DNA from: Peptococcaceae bacterium
GTDB lineage: Bacteria > Bacillota > Peptococcia > Peptococcales > Peptococcaceae
Assembly (NCBI GenBank): GCA_900756555.1
Contig: CAAEKP010000063.1
Coordinates: 1-28,354, forward strand
Length of the DNA: 28,354 bases
Reading direction: 5' to 3'
Shown piece by piece: positions 1 through 7,194 of the stretch. The position numbers were made by a program, and so were the translations under genes. Position 1 is the stretch's first letter. Every line of letters begins with the position of its first letter. The notes beneath the pieces are model-generated. The model did not search any database. It was given only the letters and a program-made list of their open reading frames with translations, and was not told where the DNA came from.

Positions 1-29
1 GGTTTCGATTCCCCCCGTACCCCCACAAA
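1..29 (+). tRNA. Possible truncated 3' end of a tRNA-like RNA (tRNA or tmRNA)
   Basis: The first bases contain TTCGATT, which resembles a T-loop, followed by a C-rich stretch ending GTACCCCCA, which resembles a T-stem and acceptor 3' strand. The 5' part lies outside the window, so no cloverleaf can be folded. The base before the loop is T rather than the expected G, and no clean CCA end is obvious. A terminator follows at 77-110. It could be a tRNA, the tRNA-like end of a tmRNA, or chance. Confidence 0.25.
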
Positions 30-76
30 CGACCCCTGCGGGGCGCTAATAACTTAAATATAAAAACTATAACAAA

Positions 77-116
77 AAGACCTCCCACATCAATTGATGC
101 AGGAGGTCTTGTATTT
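77..116 (+). terminator. Hairpin terminator
   Basis: A 9-bp stem, AAGACCTCC (77-85) with GGAGGTCTT (102-110), encloses a second palindrome, CATCAATTGATG (88-99). A short T-rich tail, GTATTTT, follows. It fits termination of a plus-strand transcript entering from left of the window. The A-run on the other side would let it also stop dsrMK transcription coming from the right. Confidence 0.65.
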
Positions 117-154
117 TCCCTAAAAACGAATCCCAAGAATGCCGTCTGGAAAAA

Positions 155-300
155 AGACCAGTTCGGTAACTGAGGAAAATTTTCATAGTGCAAGGCGGCT
201 TATTCGCACAGAAAATCGTGCTTCAAAACGGCGAAGCGAGGCTATACATAAGGTATGCGAACGAGCCGTTTTCAAAACAACGCAGCAATATGGAAATTTA
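155..300. repeat. Imperfect palindromic intergenic repeat
   Basis: The segment is an approximate inverted repeat. The inner stem is AAAACGGC (225-232) with GCCGTTTT (265-272), and the outer arms resemble each other around AAATTTYCATA. The stretch TTCGCACAGAAAATCGTGC is close to the loop sequence of the REP elements at 6817 and 13489, so this is probably a related palindromic family. It sits just downstream of the dsrK stop on the minus strand and may also stabilise or end that transcript. Confidence 0.5.
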
Positions 301-310
301 ACCAGTTAGA

Positions 311-1993
311 TTATTCGTCACGCAGGAATTCCATATATGGAGTGCTGTACTTTGTCATAGCGTTGACAATCAGTTCAACCAGACCGCCGTAGTGAACGTT
401 GAAACGATCTAAGCGGTAATGTTCAATGATGTCACGCATAGCGCCTTTACAGTTGGAGCATGGTGCGCAGATGTATTTTGGAACATCGGTGTTTTCCATT
501 ACTTCTGGGCCAAATGCTTCCAGAATCTGTTCTAATTTTTTACGGTGGGCAACGTTGTTACGCCACTGTGGGAAGCTCATGGACTGCATGATAGCGAAAC
601 CGGAGCCACCGCCGCAGCAGTAGTTGTTTACGCCGTGGTCTTTCATTTCATAGTATGGCAGACCCATGTTGCCGTAATGACCAGGTTTCATGATCATTTT
701 CAGGATATCACGCTGTGGTTTTACAATACCCATCTGACGAACATAGTTACATGGGTCATGCAGAACAACAGGGAAGTCGTTGCGGTTTGGATCAATTTTG
801 TAGGTGCCAGCTTTTACTAAGTCACGCATCAGAGGCAGGAAGCTCTGTACTGGAACACGGTCACTGCCTGGATAGTAACGGTCAGCCATGATAGCAGCAG
901 CTTTGTGTGCGTGGCCGCATTCAGCGATAACGATACGTTTTACGCCCAGTTTTTTAGCAACTTCATTCTGTTTCATAGCCACTTTTTTGCACTGTGCATC
1001 ATCGTACCATAAGCCGTAGTTTACGTTATCGTAACCACAGATATCACTGGATAAGGTCCAGGATAAACCAGCTTCCTGGAACAGCATGGTGAATGCCATT
1101 GGGTTTTCCGGCCATGCGTTAAATTCACCGGCGTTGTGCAGCAGCAGGATATCTGCGCCTTCCACGTCCATAGGTGTTTTGTATTCTGTGGTGCCTTCCC
1201 CGAACAGGTCGGTAGCATCTTCATCTAGGAATTCTACAGTATCCAGGAATGGAACTTTGCTCATACCAGTGGAAGAACCGGTTTTCAGCTGTAACTGAGT
1301 ACCTTTTTCATGCAGTGGTTTTGGAGCATAGCCCAGCTCCTGGCTGAAGATTTTACGGATTTCACGAGCGATTAAGCCGTTATCCAGAGCCAGTGGGCAG
1401 GTCTGTGCGCAACGACGGCACAGGTTGCAGCGGTAGGACAGTTCGCCTAAACGGGCAACAGTTTCCCAGTTTAAGTCAATATCCCCACCGATAAATTTAA
1501 CAACAACGTCATTTTTACCGCCTGGGATTAATTTACCGTTTTTGTCGAAGTATTTTTTCACGATCATACGCAGTACTTCTGCACGGTAGGTTGGACGATA
1601 CAGTTCATTGCGGCCGGATGCTTCAAAAATGTGACAAGCATTGGAGCAGGTGTTACATTTTGCGCAGTATTCCATGGTCAGGTTTAATACCTGCATGATA
1701 CCGCCGTTGGTATCCAGGGACAGCATTTTTTCAACGCCGTGCAGGAATTTCTGTACCAGTTCATCTTTTTCTTCTTGTGTCTGTGGTCTTAAAAATGTAT
1801 CAATAGCGATAAAACCATCCAGTTCGCTGTTGTATTTTTCATTCCAGTCAGCTTTTGGAGCTTTAAAGCCAGGTTCCATTTCCGGTTTATCGAAAGGCGC
1901 TGGCAGTGGTTTCAAATCAGCTACAGTCAGTTCAATTAACTGCTCAGACATGTCGCCCATATCGCGTGGTCTTAAGTCTTTGCCGTTTTTCAC
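311..1993 (-). CDS. dsrK: DsrK, Fe-S subunit of the DsrMK sulfite-reduction membrane complex
   Basis: This cytoplasmic heterodisulfide-reductase-like protein (about 560 aa) is thought to receive electrons from DsrM and reduce the DsrC trisulfide. Two 4Fe-4S motifs are visible: CAKCNTCSNAC near residue 110 and CNLCRRCAQTCP near residue 190. C-terminal HdrD-type CCG motifs follow: DPCNYVR, YCCGGGSG and CAPCSNC. The longer ORF opens with an ATG at 2008, but that ATG overlaps the GGAGGA ribosome binding site. The GTG at 1993 lies about 8 nt after the site and gives the more natural start, VKNGKDLRP. The gene is 51 nt downstream of dsrM and surely cotranscribed. No dsrJOP genes are present, as in simpler Gram-positive DsrMK systems. 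Confidence 0.93.
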   Translation of the reverse strand: MKNGKDLRPRDMGDMSEQLIELTVADLKPLPAPFDKPEMEPGFKAPKADWNEKYNSELDGFIAIDTFLRPQTQEEKDELVQKFLHGVEKMLSLDTNGGIMQVLNLTMEYCAKCNTCSNACHIFEASGRNELYRPTYRAEVLRMIVKKYFDKNGKLIPGGKNDVVVKFIGGDIDLNWETVARLGELSYRCNLCRRCAQTCPLALDNGLIAREIRKIFSQELGYAPKPLHEKGTQLQLKTGSSTGMSKVPFLDTVEFLDEDATDLFGEGTTEYKTPMDVEGADILLLHNAGEFNAWPENPMAFTMLFQEAGLSWTLSSDICGYDNVNYGLWYDDAQCKKVAMKQNEVAKKLGVKRIVIAECGHAHKAAAIMADRYYPGSDRVPVQSFLPLMRDLVKAGTYKIDPNRNDFPVVLHDPCNYVRQMGIVKPQRDILKMIMKPGHYGNMGLPYYEMKDHGVNNYCCGGGSGFAIMQSMSFPQWRNNVAHRKKLEQILEAFGPEVMENTDVPKYICAPCSNCKGAMRDIIEHYRLDRFNVHYGGLVELIVNAMTKYSTPYMEFLRDE

Positions 1994-2044
1994 AATAAAT
2001 TCCTCCATTTCAATTAATAATTTCTGAGTATTTTAGTACAGCAA

Positions 2045-2950
2045 TTATTTCTGTACAGGCATTTCTTCTTCTACTGGACCATTTTCCCATGGTGCAGACC
2101 ATTTTTTTGCATTTGGATTTTTTGGTTTCTGAGCAGCAGCAACGATATTTGCTTCAATTTTGCTGCCAGGCATATTTGGTTCGTTATCCCAGATAACTTT
2201 GTGGAAGGTAAAATATTTACCTACATAGTGGCTCATTTTGGTCAGTGGGATATAGATGCTGATAAAGCCCAGCATCAGGATGAACAGAGTCAGTTCCAGT
2301 GGGACGCTGCCATCATAGAATGCGGACAGTGGTTTGAAGGTGAACATTGCTCTTGCGATGTTACGACCAAATTCAAACTGCATATCACCTAACCAGTTTA
2401 CCAGACCCAGAGCGGATGTAGCTAACAGAGCGCACAGGTTAAAGTATTCCTGTGGAGTGGTGTAGCTTTTGAATTCTTTTACAAATAAACGTTTGCACAG
2501 TAAACCGATTGCACCAACAGTCATCAGAACACCTGCCACAATACCGCACAGAATGGTTAAGAAACCACAGATGCTTGCCAGGACGCCAACTGGCAGGAAA
2601 GCGCCGATTAATACTAAGAAGCTCCAGGCGATAGCAACATACATACCTAAGTGTAAAGAGTAGGACAGCCACCAGAGACTATTCTGGTTGATAAATAATT
2701 TTTTAATAAACAACATTTCTGCGAACATATCAATCAGTTCCAGTTTCAGGTTGTGATGGCGTTCTTTTTCATACCATTTGTCTTCTTCCATGTAAGAACC
2801 ACCATATTTGAATTTTTCGTTACTTTCCAGTGGGATTGGATATAAATCCTGTCTGCCGTGCTGAGGCAGTTTTGAGAAATACATTGCTTTTTTGATAGAA
2901 AGAGCAACGAAACAAATCAAAGCAACCCAGCAAAATAGAGTTAAAAACAT
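2045..2950 (-). CDS. dsrM: DsrM, membrane cytochrome b subunit
   Basis: A 301-aa integral membrane protein of the NarI-like cytochrome b type. It is expected to oxidise menaquinol and pass electrons to DsrK. Hydrophobic segments lie near residues 2-20, 92-120, 122-152, 172-188 and 218-236. His100, His241 and His250 are candidate haem ligands. The start is well supported by AAGGAGGT six bases upstream. It is the first gene of the dsrM-dsrK pair and has a good promoter at 3078-3105. It is shorter than many DsrM proteins. The pairing with DsrK makes the assignment firm even though the sequence alone is less distinctive. Confidence 0.88.
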   Translation of the reverse strand: MFLTLFCWVALICFVALSIKKAMYFSKLPQHGRQDLYPIPLESNEKFKYGGSYMEEDKWYEKERHHNLKLELIDMFAEMLFIKKLFINQNSLWWLSYSLHLGMYVAIAWSFLVLIGAFLPVGVLASICGFLTILCGIVAGVLMTVGAIGLLCKRLFVKEFKSYTTPQEYFNLCALLATSALGLVNWLGDMQFEFGRNIARAMFTFKPLSAFYDGSVPLELTLFILMLGFISIYIPLTKMSHYVGKYFTFHKVIWDNEPNMPGSKIEANIVAAAQKPKNPNAKKWSAPWENGPVEEEMPVQK

Positions 2951-3077
2951 ACTAGTACCTCCTTGGTTAATTTAAAATTTTTTTGTGCGCTGTCCTGTTA
3001 TTAAGAGAAAAACTCCGCCGCCTGATTTCAGAGTGAATGACACTTAACAACTTCAACGCAAAATCCTACTAGTTATC

Positions 3078-3105
3078 ATTATACCGAATTGCAAAACAAT
3101 TTCAA
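3078..3105 (-). promoter_or_regulatory. Promoter of dsrMK
   Basis: On the minus strand TTGAAA (3100-3105) and a perfect TATAAT (3078-3083) are separated by 16 bp, about 130 nt upstream of dsrM. The spacer carries ATTGCAAAA (plus strand 3088-3096). The same nonamer opens the palindrome in front of the dsr ferredoxin gene. Confidence 0.65.
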
Positions 3106-3270
3106 ATCTTTATTTACAATCCGACGGACTTTGACAATAAACATCTATTTCCCGAGGTATCAAGAAAAATTATACAAAGGATAGCATTGGCAGCAGCGCA
3201 GCTGTTTTCTTATAGAATGCTTACCCGTTTTGCAGAAAAATAAATCCGGCAGATTGTGGGGGAAAATGGT
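3106..3270. other. Intergenic DNA with no recognised feature
   Basis: This lies between the divergent dsrMK promoter and the small-gene promoter. I see no convincing ORF, hairpin or repeat. The 112-aa minus-strand reading frame across it has no ribosome binding site. Confidence 0.5.
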
Positions 3271-3298
3271 TTGTGGATTATAGAATATTATGCTATGA
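3270..3298 (+). promoter_or_regulatory. Probable promoter of the 61-aa gene
   Basis: TTGTGG and TATGAT are separated by 17 bp, about 55 nt before the start at 3353. The -10 box is good and the -35 box is weak. Confidence 0.4.
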
Positions 3299-3352
3299 TT
3301 ATTTTGTAATGATTCTCCTGCAATGTTACGAAAACAAGGGAGGCAGATTGCT

Positions 3353-3538
3353 ATGGAATTTGATGGATTTTGTCTATTAGAGAAAAAAGAGATACATTTA
3401 GGTAGATGTATAGAAATAACAGCAGAACTGAGTGGCTTGAAAAAAGAAGATGAAATAAAAGATATAAAAAAGCAGAAAAAATTAAATAATGATGACATAG
3501 AGAAAATATGTGCGAACTGCCCTAATTATTTAGATTGA
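3353..3538 (+). CDS. Small Cys-containing hypothetical protein
   Basis: I do not recognise this 61-aa protein. The reading frame opens at 3323, but GGGAGG lies 9 nt before the ATG at 3353, so the shorter form MEFDGFCLLEKK is preferred. It contains four cysteines, two of them in a C-terminal CANCP motif that could bind metal. The middle is a lysine- and glutamate-rich helix-like stretch. Its leader, TTACGAAAACAAGGGAGGCA, is almost the same as that of the lipoprotein gene 60 nt downstream. The two are probably cotranscribed. No function can be assigned. Confidence 0.6.
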   Translation: MEFDGFCLLEKKEIHLGRCIEITAELSGLKKEDEIKDIKKQKKLNNDDIEKICANCPNYLD

Positions 3539-3598
3539 TAGTACTGCGGTATTTGGAATTTGCCTGAAGTTATTACGAAAACAAAGGAGGCATTTATC

Positions 3599-4213
3599 AT
3601 GCAGAAACATCTGTGGATAGTTTTTTTATTGTTGTTGCTGTTATTAACAGGTTGTGGACAGGGGGATAAGGTTACACCCCTAGCAGAGGATGAACTGGCG
3701 TATTTTAATGGTACAGAATTTTTCAATCATTATGAAACACGCTGTAATCAGTTTTTAAATTCATTGTATGATGGGCCGGAGCAGATTGATTTGTATGAGC
3801 TGCTTTATTGTGGGACTGACGTGCTGGAAAAAGCGACGGAGAAAGAGGTATTCACAGCGTATGCGGCGTTAGTGAACGAGGAATACAGCGAGGATGTGGA
3901 TATCCTTTGTGGCTGTGATAAAATGACCACGGTAAAGATAGATGAATTTTTGCAGAAGTATACTGGTTTGACTTTGGCAGAAACCGATAAAATCGGGCTG
4001 GATCAATTTATTTATCTGGAAGAATACGATGCTTACTATCACTTTCATGGTGACACCAACTACTGTACGCAGGTGACGTTTGACAAAGGGGAGCGTCAGG
4101 GTGATCTGGTTCGGCTGTATTATGAAGATACCTTCCGCAATGAGGGCAGCAAGGTTGTTACCCTGCGGCAGACAGACGAGGGCTATCAGTTTGTGAGCAA
4201 TCAGATGGTGTAG
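3599..4213 (+). CDS. Putative lipoprotein of unknown function
   Basis: A 204-aa protein with a lipoprotein signal peptide: positive start MQKH, a run of leucines, and lipobox LLTGC with Cys19. It should be exported and lipid-anchored. The mature part is acidic with several cysteines (for example CGCD) and no family I recognise. The reading frame extends upstream to 3560, but GGAGG lies 8 nt before the ATG at 3599 and only this start places the signal peptide at the N-terminus. A wobble-rich terminator follows. Two other unrelated-looking lipoproteins sharing GCGQ after the lipobox lie at 11563 and 12454. Confidence 0.75.
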   Translation: MQKHLWIVFLLLLLLLTGCGQGDKVTPLAEDELAYFNGTEFFNHYETRCNQFLNSLYDGPEQIDLYELLYCGTDVLEKATEKEVFTAYAALVNEEYSEDVDILCGCDKMTTVKIDEFLQKYTGLTLAETDKIGLDQFIYLEEYDAYYHFHGDTNYCTQVTFDKGERQGDLVRLYYEDTFRNEGSKVVTLRQTDEGYQFVSNQMV

Positions 4214-4258
4214 ATGATTGACGCATTTTATAATCACATAGTATATCTTTTATTTTAT

Positions 4259-4290
4259 AACGGTTCTGCCTGCGGGTGGGGCCGTTTTTT
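4259..4290 (+). terminator. Terminator after the lipoprotein gene
   Basis: AACGG with CCGTT extends inward through seven pairs with several G-U wobbles to give a 12-bp stem (4259-4270 with 4275-4286). A TTTTTT run follows. Confidence 0.75.
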
Positions 4291-4458
4291 GGTGCATTTT
4301 TGCTGAATTTTTATAAAATATTTATCAAATTGGGTTCCAGCCCTGTTGGTTGAGGCAAAAGGTTTTTTTCGTATTTGATAAATAGCTGTTTTGATTGATA
4401 AAGGTGGGTTTTGTTTGATAAATGCTTCGATTTATCAAATATTTGCTGTTTATCATTT

Positions 4459-4488
4459 TTGACGATTTTTAATCCTTTGCGTTATGCT
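4459..4488 (+). promoter_or_regulatory. Promoter-like site of repeat unit 1
   Basis: TTGACG (4459-4464) and TATGCT (4483-4488) with an 18-bp spacer. The site is conserved in the two following units and faces the dnaD-like gene. Confidence 0.45.
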
Positions 4489-4694
4489 GAGATTACAGGA
4501 AAACAAAGCGCAAACAGGAGCGTTTACTGCAATTTCAGGTGAATTGGCGGCGAAATATTTATCCCTTTTGCTGTAACCCTATTGGTTGACACGAAAAAAT
4601 TTTCTGCCGAGGGATAAATCGCTGTTTTAAGGGATAAATGTGTATTTTAAGGGATAAATGCTTCGATTTAACGCTTTTTTGCTGTTTATCATTT

Positions 4695-4724
4695 TTGACG
4701 ATTTTTAATCCCTTGCGCTATGCT
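4695..4724 (+). promoter_or_regulatory. Promoter-like site of repeat unit 2
   Basis: TTGACG (4695-4700) and TATGCT (4719-4724) with an 18-bp spacer. Inverted TTGCGC and GCGCAA arms flank the -10 region, as in unit 1. Confidence 0.45.
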
Positions 4725-4931
4725 GAGATTACAGGAAAACAAAGCGCAAACAGGAGCGATTATTGCAATTTTAGGTGAATTGGCGGCGAAATATTTAAGA
4801 CATTTCCCGTAACCCTATTGGTTGACGCAAAAAATTTTTCAAAAAAGAGATAAATCGTCTATAAATCAGTTAAATGCTCTATAAACCAGTTAAATGGGGG
4901 TATTTAACCATAATTATAGCGTTTATCTCTT

Positions 4932-4961
4932 TTGACGGATTCTCTTGTTTTGCGCTAAGCT
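4932..4961 (+). promoter_or_regulatory. Promoter of the DnaD-like gene (unit 3)
   Basis: TTGACG (4932-4937), an 18-bp spacer and TAAGCT (4956-4961), about 40 nt before the start codon. The inverted iteron TTTATCTCTT abuts and overlaps the -35 region, so a protein bound to the iterons would be expected to control this promoter. Confidence 0.55.
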
Positions 4962-5002
4962 AAGGGTAAAGAGAAAAGCAGAGGTTGAGGGAGGTATGCA
5001 TT

Positions 5003-5983
5003 ATGGCAAAGGGATGGATTAAGGTACACAGGGCGTTATTGGAGCACGGAATTTTTCAGAATGCGGAGTTGTTGCAGGTGTGGATGTATTGTCTGTTGCA
5101 GGCCACATATCAGGAGAAGGATTATCCGCTGGGCAGAACGGTGGTGCATTTGCAGCCGGGGCAGTTATTGTGTGGGCGCAGATCCATGAGCAATCGGCTG
5201 GGTGTGAATGAGAATCAGCTGCGCAAGAATATGGGCTTGCTGGAGCAGTTGGGTGCAATCACAATCGAAAGCACAAATCGCTACTCCATTGTGACTATCG
5301 TAAATTGGGCGTTGTATCAGCAGGAGATGGGCAAGGCGGAGTTCCCCTTTGATGTGGACTTCTTTGCAGATGATGAAGTGTCATTTCAACCGGAAGTGTG
5401 TAGGGGAGGCTATCAGCCTCCCGCAGGGATTGGTGAAAAGAACGATAATATTCACCAGCCGGAACGTCAGTCTGCAAGCGGGTTAGAAGCTAAAAATAAA
5501 GAAAATTTCACCAGCAACTCACCAGTAGGTCACCACAAACAAGAAGAAAAGAAAATAATAAAACAAAATAAAAAAACAGAAAAAAATAAAAAAGAAAATC
5601 AAATAACAAAACAAAATACAACGCCGCAAAAAACAGAGCCAACTGCGACGGCGGCCGCAATAGTACAGAGGGCCATGATGAATCAGCGGGAGCAGAAGCC
5701 GACCATGCAGGCGGCGCAGGCCATGATGGACAGGCTGTGGCAGCAGTACCCCATCCAGAAGGGGCGCTACAAAATCAGCACGCAGCAAATGATGAAGCTG
5801 GCGCAAGTGGGCGAGCCAGCGTTACAGCAGGCGATTCAGAATTATTGTGCGGAGAAGCGGGCCTGTCCAAGACAATACTGGCAGCAGGGCGGCACATTTT
5901 TTAACGGCGGTTATGAGGATTATCTGCATACGCCGCAGGAGCAGTCTGCGTCAGCAATGCAGCAAGTATGGGAGGGATTATGA
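5003..5983 (+). CDS. Phage-type DnaD-like replication initiator
   Basis: A 326-aa protein. The N-terminal domain (MAKGWIKVHRALLEHGIF to about residue 105) resembles the winged-helix domain of phage replisome organisers and DnaD-like initiators: RSMSNRLGVNENQLRKNM supplies the recognition helix and VNWALYQ ends the domain. A low-complexity Lys/Asn/Gln linker follows (about 165-215), encoded by a strand-asymmetric A-rich tract. The C-terminal part (about 230-320) resembles the loader-binding region of such proteins. GGGAGG lies 8 nt before the ATG at 5003, which is preferred over the in-frame TTG at 4985. It overlaps the helicase-loader gene by four bases. No other phage genes are visible. Confidence 0.75.
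   Translation: MAKGWIKVHRALLEHGIFQNAELLQVWMYCLLQATYQEKDYPLGRTVVHLQPGQLLCGRRSMSNRLGVNENQLRKNMGLLEQLGAITIESTNRYSIVTIVNWALYQQEMGKAEFPFDVDFFADDEVSFQPEVCRGGYQPPAGIGEKNDNIHQPERQSASGLEAKNKENFTSNSPVGHHKQEEKKIIKQNKKTEKNKKENQITKQNTTPQKTEPTATAAAIVQRAMMNQREQKPTMQAAQAMMDRLWQQYPIQKGRYKISTQQMMKLAQVGEPALQQAIQNYCAEKRACPRQYWQQGGTFFNGGYEDYLHTPQEQSASAMQQVWEGL
5532..5625. other. A-rich, T-poor tract inside the initiator gene
   Basis: About 90 bp of the coding strand are nearly all A with some C and G, containing repeats of AAAACAAAATA. It encodes the linker. In lambda-type and several Firmicute phages the origin lies inside the initiator gene and includes such an easily melted tract. A role as unwinding element is inference. 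Confidence 0.35.
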
Positions 5984-6813
5984 TGGAGGCAGTATTAAAC
6001 CAGATTGAGAGCAGAGTACCGATTGTGACGGCAGCGGGCGATTATGTGCAGGACGGGCTTGTGTATTGCGGGCAGTGCCACACGGCGCGGCAGGTGCGGG
6101 TGTATATCCCGTGGCGGGACGAAACCCAGGTGCGCGCCTGTATGTGCAAATGCCAGAAAGAGCAGGCGGAGCGGGCAGAGGCTGCCTTTGCCGCGGAGCA
6201 GGAATTTCGCCGGATGCAGCGGCTATTGCCGCAGGGGATGCCGGAATCGTTCTTGCAGCGCTGCAAGTTCAGCGCCGATGATGGCGCCGACAGCCACAGT
6301 ATGGCGGTGCTGCGCCGCTATGTGCAGAAATTTGCCAAAATGCAGGCGCAGAACGCCGGCTTATTGCTGTGGGGGCAGCCGGGCACAGGCAAAACCTTCG
6401 GCGCTGGCTGCGTGGCCAATGCTTTGCTGGATGAGCAGCATACTGTGTTAATTCGGAACGTGGCGCAACTGCTACAGGAACTGAGCAATTATAAGACCAA
6501 CACACAGCAGTATCTGCGGCAGTTGTGCAGCTATGAGTTATTGATTTTGGATGAACTGACGATGGTGCGGCAGAACACCGCGCAGCAGGAATTGCTCTAT
6601 CAGGTGATTGAAGCGTGCAGCAAAGTGGAGCGCCCTGTGCTGATTACCACCAATCTCAGCCCCGACGAATTATCCCAGGGAGATGCAGGCTGGCAGCGTA
6701 TTTTTGACCGCCTGCAGGCGATGTGTGTGCCGCTGCAATTTAGCGGGGAAAGCCGCCGCCAGCAGATTCATCGGCAGAAGCTGGCCTTTGCGCGGCAGGA
6801 GCTGCTGGGGTAA
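5980..6813 (+). CDS. DnaC-like helicase loader ATPase
   Basis: A 277-aa AAA+ protein of the DnaC/DnaI/IstB type, expected to load the replicative helicase with the upstream initiator. A Zn-binding-like cluster is near the N-terminus (CGQC, then CMCKC). Walker A is GQPGTGKT, Walker B is LLILDEL, the sensor-1 region is LITTNLS, and the arginine-finger motif is RIFDRL. The start ATG at 5980 overlaps the upstream stop as ATGA, indicating translational coupling. A second ATG at 5983 is possible, and the in-frame ATG at 5968 lies ahead of the GGGAGGG ribosome binding site. A REP element begins 4 nt after the stop. Confidence 0.85.
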   Translation: MMEAVLNQIESRVPIVTAAGDYVQDGLVYCGQCHTARQVRVYIPWRDETQVRACMCKCQKEQAERAEAAFAAEQEFRRMQRLLPQGMPESFLQRCKFSADDGADSHSMAVLRRYVQKFAKMQAQNAGLLLWGQPGTGKTFGAGCVANALLDEQHTVLIRNVAQLLQELSNYKTNTQQYLRQLCSYELLILDELTMVRQNTAQQELLYQVIEACSKVERPVLITTNLSPDELSQGDAGWQRIFDRLQAMCVPLQFSGESRRQQIHRQKLAFARQELLG

Positions 6814-6815
6814 AA

Positions 6816-6946
6816 GTAGGGCGGGTTGTGAAGCATGCTTTTCTGTGCGAAAACAACCCGCTACTTGCGGTATGCAGGCATGTCGCCTACTCCGTTGCGG
6901 CGGCTTACCCAACCAGAAAAGCGTTGGGCATGGTCATGCCGCCTAC
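6816..6946. repeat. REPIN-like element, copy 1
   Basis: A 129-bp element bounded by inverted GTAG tetranucleotides. It begins GTAGGGCGGGTTGTG and ends CATGCCGCCTAC. Its left hairpin (GCGGGTTGT with ACAACCCGC) carries an inserted loop with GCATGCTTTTCTGTGC. Its right part has CCCAAC and GTTGGG around CAGAAAA. It matches the reverse complement of the element at 13489 at both ends but has a different centre. It lies between convergent genes. Confidence 0.75.
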
Positions 6947-6957
6947 CCCAAATGCGT

Positions 6958-7194
6958 TCAGTATTTTCGTGGCGGGTTAATCAGCCGCCAGATAATTTTA
7001 AGGTAAATCAGCCCTGAAATGCTGAGCAGCAGCGCGGCCTGCGGTGATGGCCCCGGCATGGTGATGTGGCTGAGCAGCGGTGTGGTGTGCAGGTTCATGG
7101 AAGCCAGCAGAGTGGGCTGGGGCAGCAGTGCCAGATAAAAAGCGGCCAGAATAATAGCACAGAGCAGGCAGATATAACAGAGATCAAAGCGCAT
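6958..7194 (-). CDS. Small two-helix membrane protein, hypothetical
   Basis: A 78-aa protein with two hydrophobic segments: LCYICLLCAIILAAFYLALL near residues 5-24 and ALLLSISGLIYLKIIW near 55-70. I do not recognise a family. The start is chosen because GGAGG lies 8 nt before the ATG at 7194, while the in-frame upstream codons at 7203 lie inside that spacer. The last codons run to within 12 bp of the REPIN at 6816. It faces the DnaC-like gene convergently and is divergent from the M23 peptidase gene. Confidence 0.6.
   Translation of the reverse strand: MRFDLCYICLLCAIILAAFYLALLPQPTLLASMNLHTTPLLSHITMPGPSPQAALLLSISGLIYLKIIWRLINPPRKY

Larger units (their letters stand above)
4293..4985 (+). repeat. 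Three 236-bp tandem units carrying phased iterons
   Basis: Three similar units repeat at 236-237 bp (ATTTATC/ATTTAAG landmarks at 4320, 4557 and 4793). Each holds three direct 10-bp iterons spaced exactly 20 bp. Unit 1 has TTTGATAAAT, ATTGATAAAG and TTTGATAAAT at 4374, 4394 and 4414. Unit 2 has AGGGATAAAT at 4610, 4630 and 4650. Unit 3 has AGAGATAAAT, TCAGTTAAAT and CCAGTTAAAT at 4846, 4866 and 4886. Inverted copies in the matching dialect occur in each unit (TTTATCAAAT, TTTATCCCTT, TTTATCTCTT). A conserved CCCTATTGGTTGAC block precedes the iterons in units 2 and 3. Each unit ends in a promoter-like TTGACG-18-TATGCT. The array lies directly before a DnaD-like initiator gene, so an origin or autoregulatory operator is likely. 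Confidence 0.85.

Noticed and set aside
1..29. 5' conserved part of tmRNA because of GGTTTCGA
   Set aside because: The tmRNA 5' motif continues GACGGG, which is absent here. A T-arm reading fits slightly better but remains weak.
311..2008. Long plus-strand ORFs opposite dsrK
   Set aside because: They are antisense shadows of a conserved gene and lack ribosome binding sites.
4484..4812. Two 30-codon ORFs in repeat units 1 and 2 (starts 4484 and 4720) with the same length and N-terminus MLRLQENKAQTGA
   Set aside because: The ATG overlaps the -10 box of the predicted promoter, there is no ribosome binding site, and the base differences between copies are not biased to synonymous changes. The shared frame follows from the DNA duplication.
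4320..4960. CRISPR array
   Set aside because: The repeats are 10-bp boxes at 20-bp spacing inside 236-bp tandem units, with no regular spacers and no cas genes.
4293..4985. Chromosomal oriC with DnaA boxes
   Set aside because: The boxes read GATAAAT rather than TTATNCACA, and no dnaA, dnaN or rpmH genes are near.
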